Shown: positions 50,700 to 52,991 of the stretch, one piece after another
Layout of the letters: each line of letters opens with the position of its first letter
Numbering within the stretch: the stretch's first letter is position 1
Assembly: GCA_040880405.1 (NCBI GenBank)
Contig: JBBDIM010000008.1
Location: 1-52,991 of the forward strand
Reading direction: 5' to 3'
Length of the DNA stretch: 52,991 nucleotides
Origin: JBBDIM01 sp040880405
GTDB taxonomy: Bacteria > Planctomycetota > Planctomycetia > Pirellulales > Pirellulaceae
The notes under the pieces: generated by a model
The model's database searches: none
Told to the model about the DNA's origin: nothing
Seen by the model: the letters and a program-made list of their open reading frames with translations, nothing else
Made by a program: the position numbers and the translations under genes

Positions 50700-52991
50700 T
50701 CACTTATCCTTCAGCGCCGCGAGCAAAACCGACGCGGGATGCAGCGCCGTTTTGCTGGCTCCGTCGTGGATTTGGTGGCGGCAGGAGGTGCCGGGGGCGG
50801 CGATGATCGCTTCCGGGGCGAGTTTGCGGACGGTAGGCAGGAGGACCAGTTCGCCGATTTGCATCGAGATGCTGTAATGCTCCGCCTCGTAGCCAAAAGA
50901 CCCCGCCATGCCGCAGCAGCCACTGGGGATGGTTTTGACTGTGTAGTTGGCTGGGAGGCTCAGGGCCGCGATGCTGGCCGATTGGCCAATCAGGGCTTTT
51001 TGAAAACAGTGGCCATGTAGATGGACCGATTTCGCCTCGTCGGTGAACGCATCGGCCGTGATCCGTCCCGCTACGGCTTCCGTCGCGATGAACTCCTCTA
51101 GAGTCAGGCAATGAGGGGAGATGCCCAAAGCCGTGGCCTTGAGGTCCGGGCTACAGAGATCGAGCGCCTCATCACGGAAGGTGAGGATCGCGGAGGGTTC
51201 GATCCCGATGATCGGCAACTCCACGCTGACCTTTTCCCCCAGCGCCCGCAGGTTGTGGTCAATCCGCTTGCGGGCCTCGCGCAGCAGTCCTTTGGAGAGC
51301 CAAGTCCGGCCACTCTCGCCATGCTCCGGGATCTCGACCGCGTAGCCGAGCCGCTCTAGCAGTTCGATCGCTTGCATCCCGATCGCCGGATCGTGGAAGT
51401 TGGTGAACTCGTCGTTGAAGAAGAGCACCCGGCCCATCTTGCCGGCGTTTGCATGGGGCCGATGCTGCTTGTACCACGCCTCCAAGGTTTGCGGGGGCAA
51501 CAGCGGAATGGTGCGATCTGGGTGAAAGCCAATCATTCCGTTCAAGACCTGGCGGATGATTGGCGTCCCCATCGCGAAATTCCAGAGCCAGCGGAACTTG
51601 TGCGCGGTTCGCTGTTTGGCGGTGAAGTCGCCGATTAGTTTGGTCCGCTGGGGGACGCCGTTGGCATCGTAATAGTGTTGCTGGAACTCCGCCTTCAGCT
51701 TGGCCATGTCGACCGTCGAGGGGCATTCCTTTTTGCACCCCTTGCAGGAAAGGCACAGGTCCAGCACCTCTTTCAGTTCCGGGCTGTCCAGCGGGTTGAC
51801 CTTGTCCGACTCCGTGATCACCTGCCGCAGCATGTTGGCGCGGGCGCGGGTGGTGTCCTTTTCGTTCCGCGTCGCCATGAAGCTGGGGCACATGGTGCCT
51901 CCCATCAGGTGCGACTTGCGGCAATCGCCAGAGCCGTTGCACATCTCGGCGGCGCCCAGCATCCCGGCGGTCGCGGAGAAATCGAACAGCGTCTCCAGCG
52001 GTCGGTCCTTCTGCCCTGGGGTGAACCGCAAGGAGCTGTTCATCGGCGGAGTATCGACGATCTTATTGGGGTTGAAAATCCCCTGCGGGTCCCAGGTTCG
52101 CTTGACCTCTTCGACCAGTTGATAGTTCCGCGCGCCAATCATCCGTCGCAAAAACTCGCCTCGGAGGCGGCCATCGCCATGTTCGCCGGAGAGGGAGCCG
52201 CGGTACTCTTTCACGAGTTCGGCGATGGTCTGGGCGATCTCGCGGAACATCCGGTTCCCCTCGGCCGTCTTCAGGTTGAGAACCGGCCGGAGGTGGATTT
52301 CGCCACTGCCCGCGTGGGCATAGTGGACACACTCGACGCCGAATTTCTCGGCCAGTCGGCGGTTGAACTCGGCGATGTACTCCGGCAAGTCAGCCACATC
52401 GACCGCCGTGTCTTCAATCACCGGCACCGGCTTGTCATCGCCTGGGGCGTTGGACATCAGCCCCAGTCCCGCCTTGCGAAGGTCCCAGATTTTTTCCGTG
52501 TCGTCCCCAAATAGCACGGGGTAGGCATAACCGAGACCCGCGTCCTTCATCTTGGCGGCGATCTGATCGCACACCGCTTGCACCTCTGCTTCGGTATCGC
52601 CCCGAATATCGACGACAATCACCGCGCCGGGGTCTCCCTGGATGAAGAACCGATTGGCCCGATGTTCGATGCTGCGCTGGGTACACTCCAGGATAAACCG
52701 ATCAATCAGCTCGCACGCGTAGCAGTCAAACTCGACTGCGATTTGCGTCGCCCGAAGGGATTCGTCGACCGTTTCGAAGTGGGCGCACAGCAGTCCGCAG
52801 ACGGGCGGCGGGAGCGGATCAACACTCAGCTTGATCCGCGTGGCGAAGAACAGGGTTCCTTCGCTCCCGGCGATTAGATTGCAAAAGTTGAACGGCTTGT
52901 AGCTGTCCGGATCCAACGGCGCGGCGTTCATCAGCAGGTCGAGCGCGTAGCCGGTGTTGCGGCGGGGGATCGACGGTTTGGGGAATTCCCG
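50700..52991 (-). CDS. FAD-linked oxidase / Fe-S (GlcD-GlcF-type) fusion protein, partial
   Basis: The reading frame is open to the window edge, so the 5' end (FAD-binding domain with the start codon) is missing; 763 residues are visible. The visible N-part is the FAD-oxidase C-terminal domain (PSIPRRNTGYALDLLMNAAPLD and FNFCNLIAGSEGTL). The second half has two 4Fe-4S clusters, CNGSGDC...C and CLSCKGCKKECPSTVDMAKLKAEF (positions near 51750-51950 on the plus scale), then CCG-type domains ending in HCFQKALIG and PSGCCGMAGSFGYE. This is the layout of large D-lactate or glycolate dehydrogenases that feed electrons to the respiratory chain. Which 2-hydroxy acid it uses is unknown. Confidence 0.92.
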   Translation of the reverse strand, partial: REFPKPSIPRRNTGYALDLLMNAAPLDPDSYKPFNFCNLIAGSEGTLFFATRIKLSVDPLPPPVCGLLCAHFETVDESLRATQIAVEFDCYACELIDRFILECTQRSIEHRANRFFIQGDPGAVIVVDIRGDTEAEVQAVCDQIAAKMKDAGLGYAYPVLFGDDTEKIWDLRKAGLGLMSNAPGDDKPVPVIEDTAVDVADLPEYIAEFNRRLAEKFGVECVHYAHAGSGEIHLRPVLNLKTAEGNRMFREIAQTIAELVKEYRGSLSGEHGDGRLRGEFLRRMIGARNYQLVEEVKRTWDPQGIFNPNKIVDTPPMNSSLRFTPGQKDRPLETLFDFSATAGMLGAAEMCNGSGDCRKSHLMGGTMCPSFMATRNEKDTTRARANMLRQVITESDKVNPLDSPELKEVLDLCLSCKGCKKECPSTVDMAKLKAEFQQHYYDANGVPQRTKLIGDFTAKQRTAHKFRWLWNFAMGTPIIRQVLNGMIGFHPDRTIPLLPPQTLEAWYKQHRPHANAGKMGRVLFFNDEFTNFHDPAIGMQAIELLERLGYAVEIPEHGESGRTWLSKGLLREARKRIDHNLRALGEKVSVELPIIGIEPSAILTFRDEALDLCSPDLKATALGISPHCLTLEEFIATEAVAGRITADAFTDEAKSVHLHGHCFQKALIGQSASIAALSLPANYTVKTIPSGCCGMAGSFGYEAEHYSISMQIGELVLLPTVRKLAPEAIIAAPGTSCRHQIHDGASKTALHPASVLLAALKDK

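Noticed and set aside
1..52991. CRISPR array or prophage
   Set aside because: No regularly spaced direct repeats with unique spacers, no Cas, integrase, capsid or terminase genes were seen; the repeats found are palindromic and scattered.

Overview
The window is ordinary chromosomal DNA from a planctomycete, most likely of the Pirellulales type. The evidence is three DUF1559 proteins with type-IV-pilin-like N-termini and companion small lipoproteins, two secreted DUF1080 (3-keto-disaccharide hydrolase fold) proteins, a large secreted propeller/cytochrome c protein of the PVC group, a SUMF1-fold protein with an N-terminal anchor, and many long secreted proteins without close enzymatic names. 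GC content is mostly around 60%, with a softer stretch between about 18.6 and 25.6 kb. There is one assembly gap (ten N at 1991-2000).

Layout. 0.3-7.3 kb: two DUF1080 proteins, an ExeA-like ATPase, the rRNA methyltransferase RsmE, and a minus-strand operon of a small exported protein, a two-haem propeller protein and DUF1080. 7.7-18.1 kb: a tightly packed minus-strand catabolic operon, several genes overlapping by 1-7 bases. In transcription order it holds a GntR/LacI-type regulator, a secreted helical protein, an SSS symporter, an HpcH/HpaI aldolase, a Gfo/Idh/MocA oxidoreductase, an SDR, a fold-III PLP enzyme (D-serine dehydratase / D-threonine aldolase type), a DapA-family lyase, an amidohydrolase and a hydroxyacyl-CoA-type dehydrogenase. 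18.6-29.7 kb: divergent plus-strand genes, namely a tandem DUF1559 pair, a lipoprotein, three sialidase-fold paralogues, a ceramidase-like protein, a hexapeptide acetyltransferase, a five-bladed-propeller protein, a PhyH dioxygenase and a RidA protein. The divergent intergenic region carries two near-identical palindromic boxes (TGGTACGKACCT) that look like operators for the regulator. I read the two arms as one capture-and-breakdown system for a small acidic or amino sugar or hydroxy amino acid; the substrate is unknown.

29.8-38.8 kb: ScpB with an extreme aspartate tail, a Fic protein behind an array of ATTAAAAT boxes, a gingipain-like C25 protease, tRNA-Gly(CCC), a pair of secreted cysteine-rich proteins (one metallothionein-like), FxsA, BioF and a SUMF1-fold protein. 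38.9-53.0 kb: a rhomboid protease, a membrane coiled-coil protein divergent from a very long TolC-type lipoprotein, an ABC exporter with a coiled-coil insert, a Tat-exported propeller protein, a lipoprotein/DUF1559 pair, and a FAD/Fe-S lactate/glycolate-dehydrogenase-type fusion running off the right edge.

Intergenic DNA is rich in short dispersed repeats. The clearest is an 85-86 base palindromic element present twice in opposite orientations with a conserved loop. No transposase, CRISPR array or prophage gene was found.
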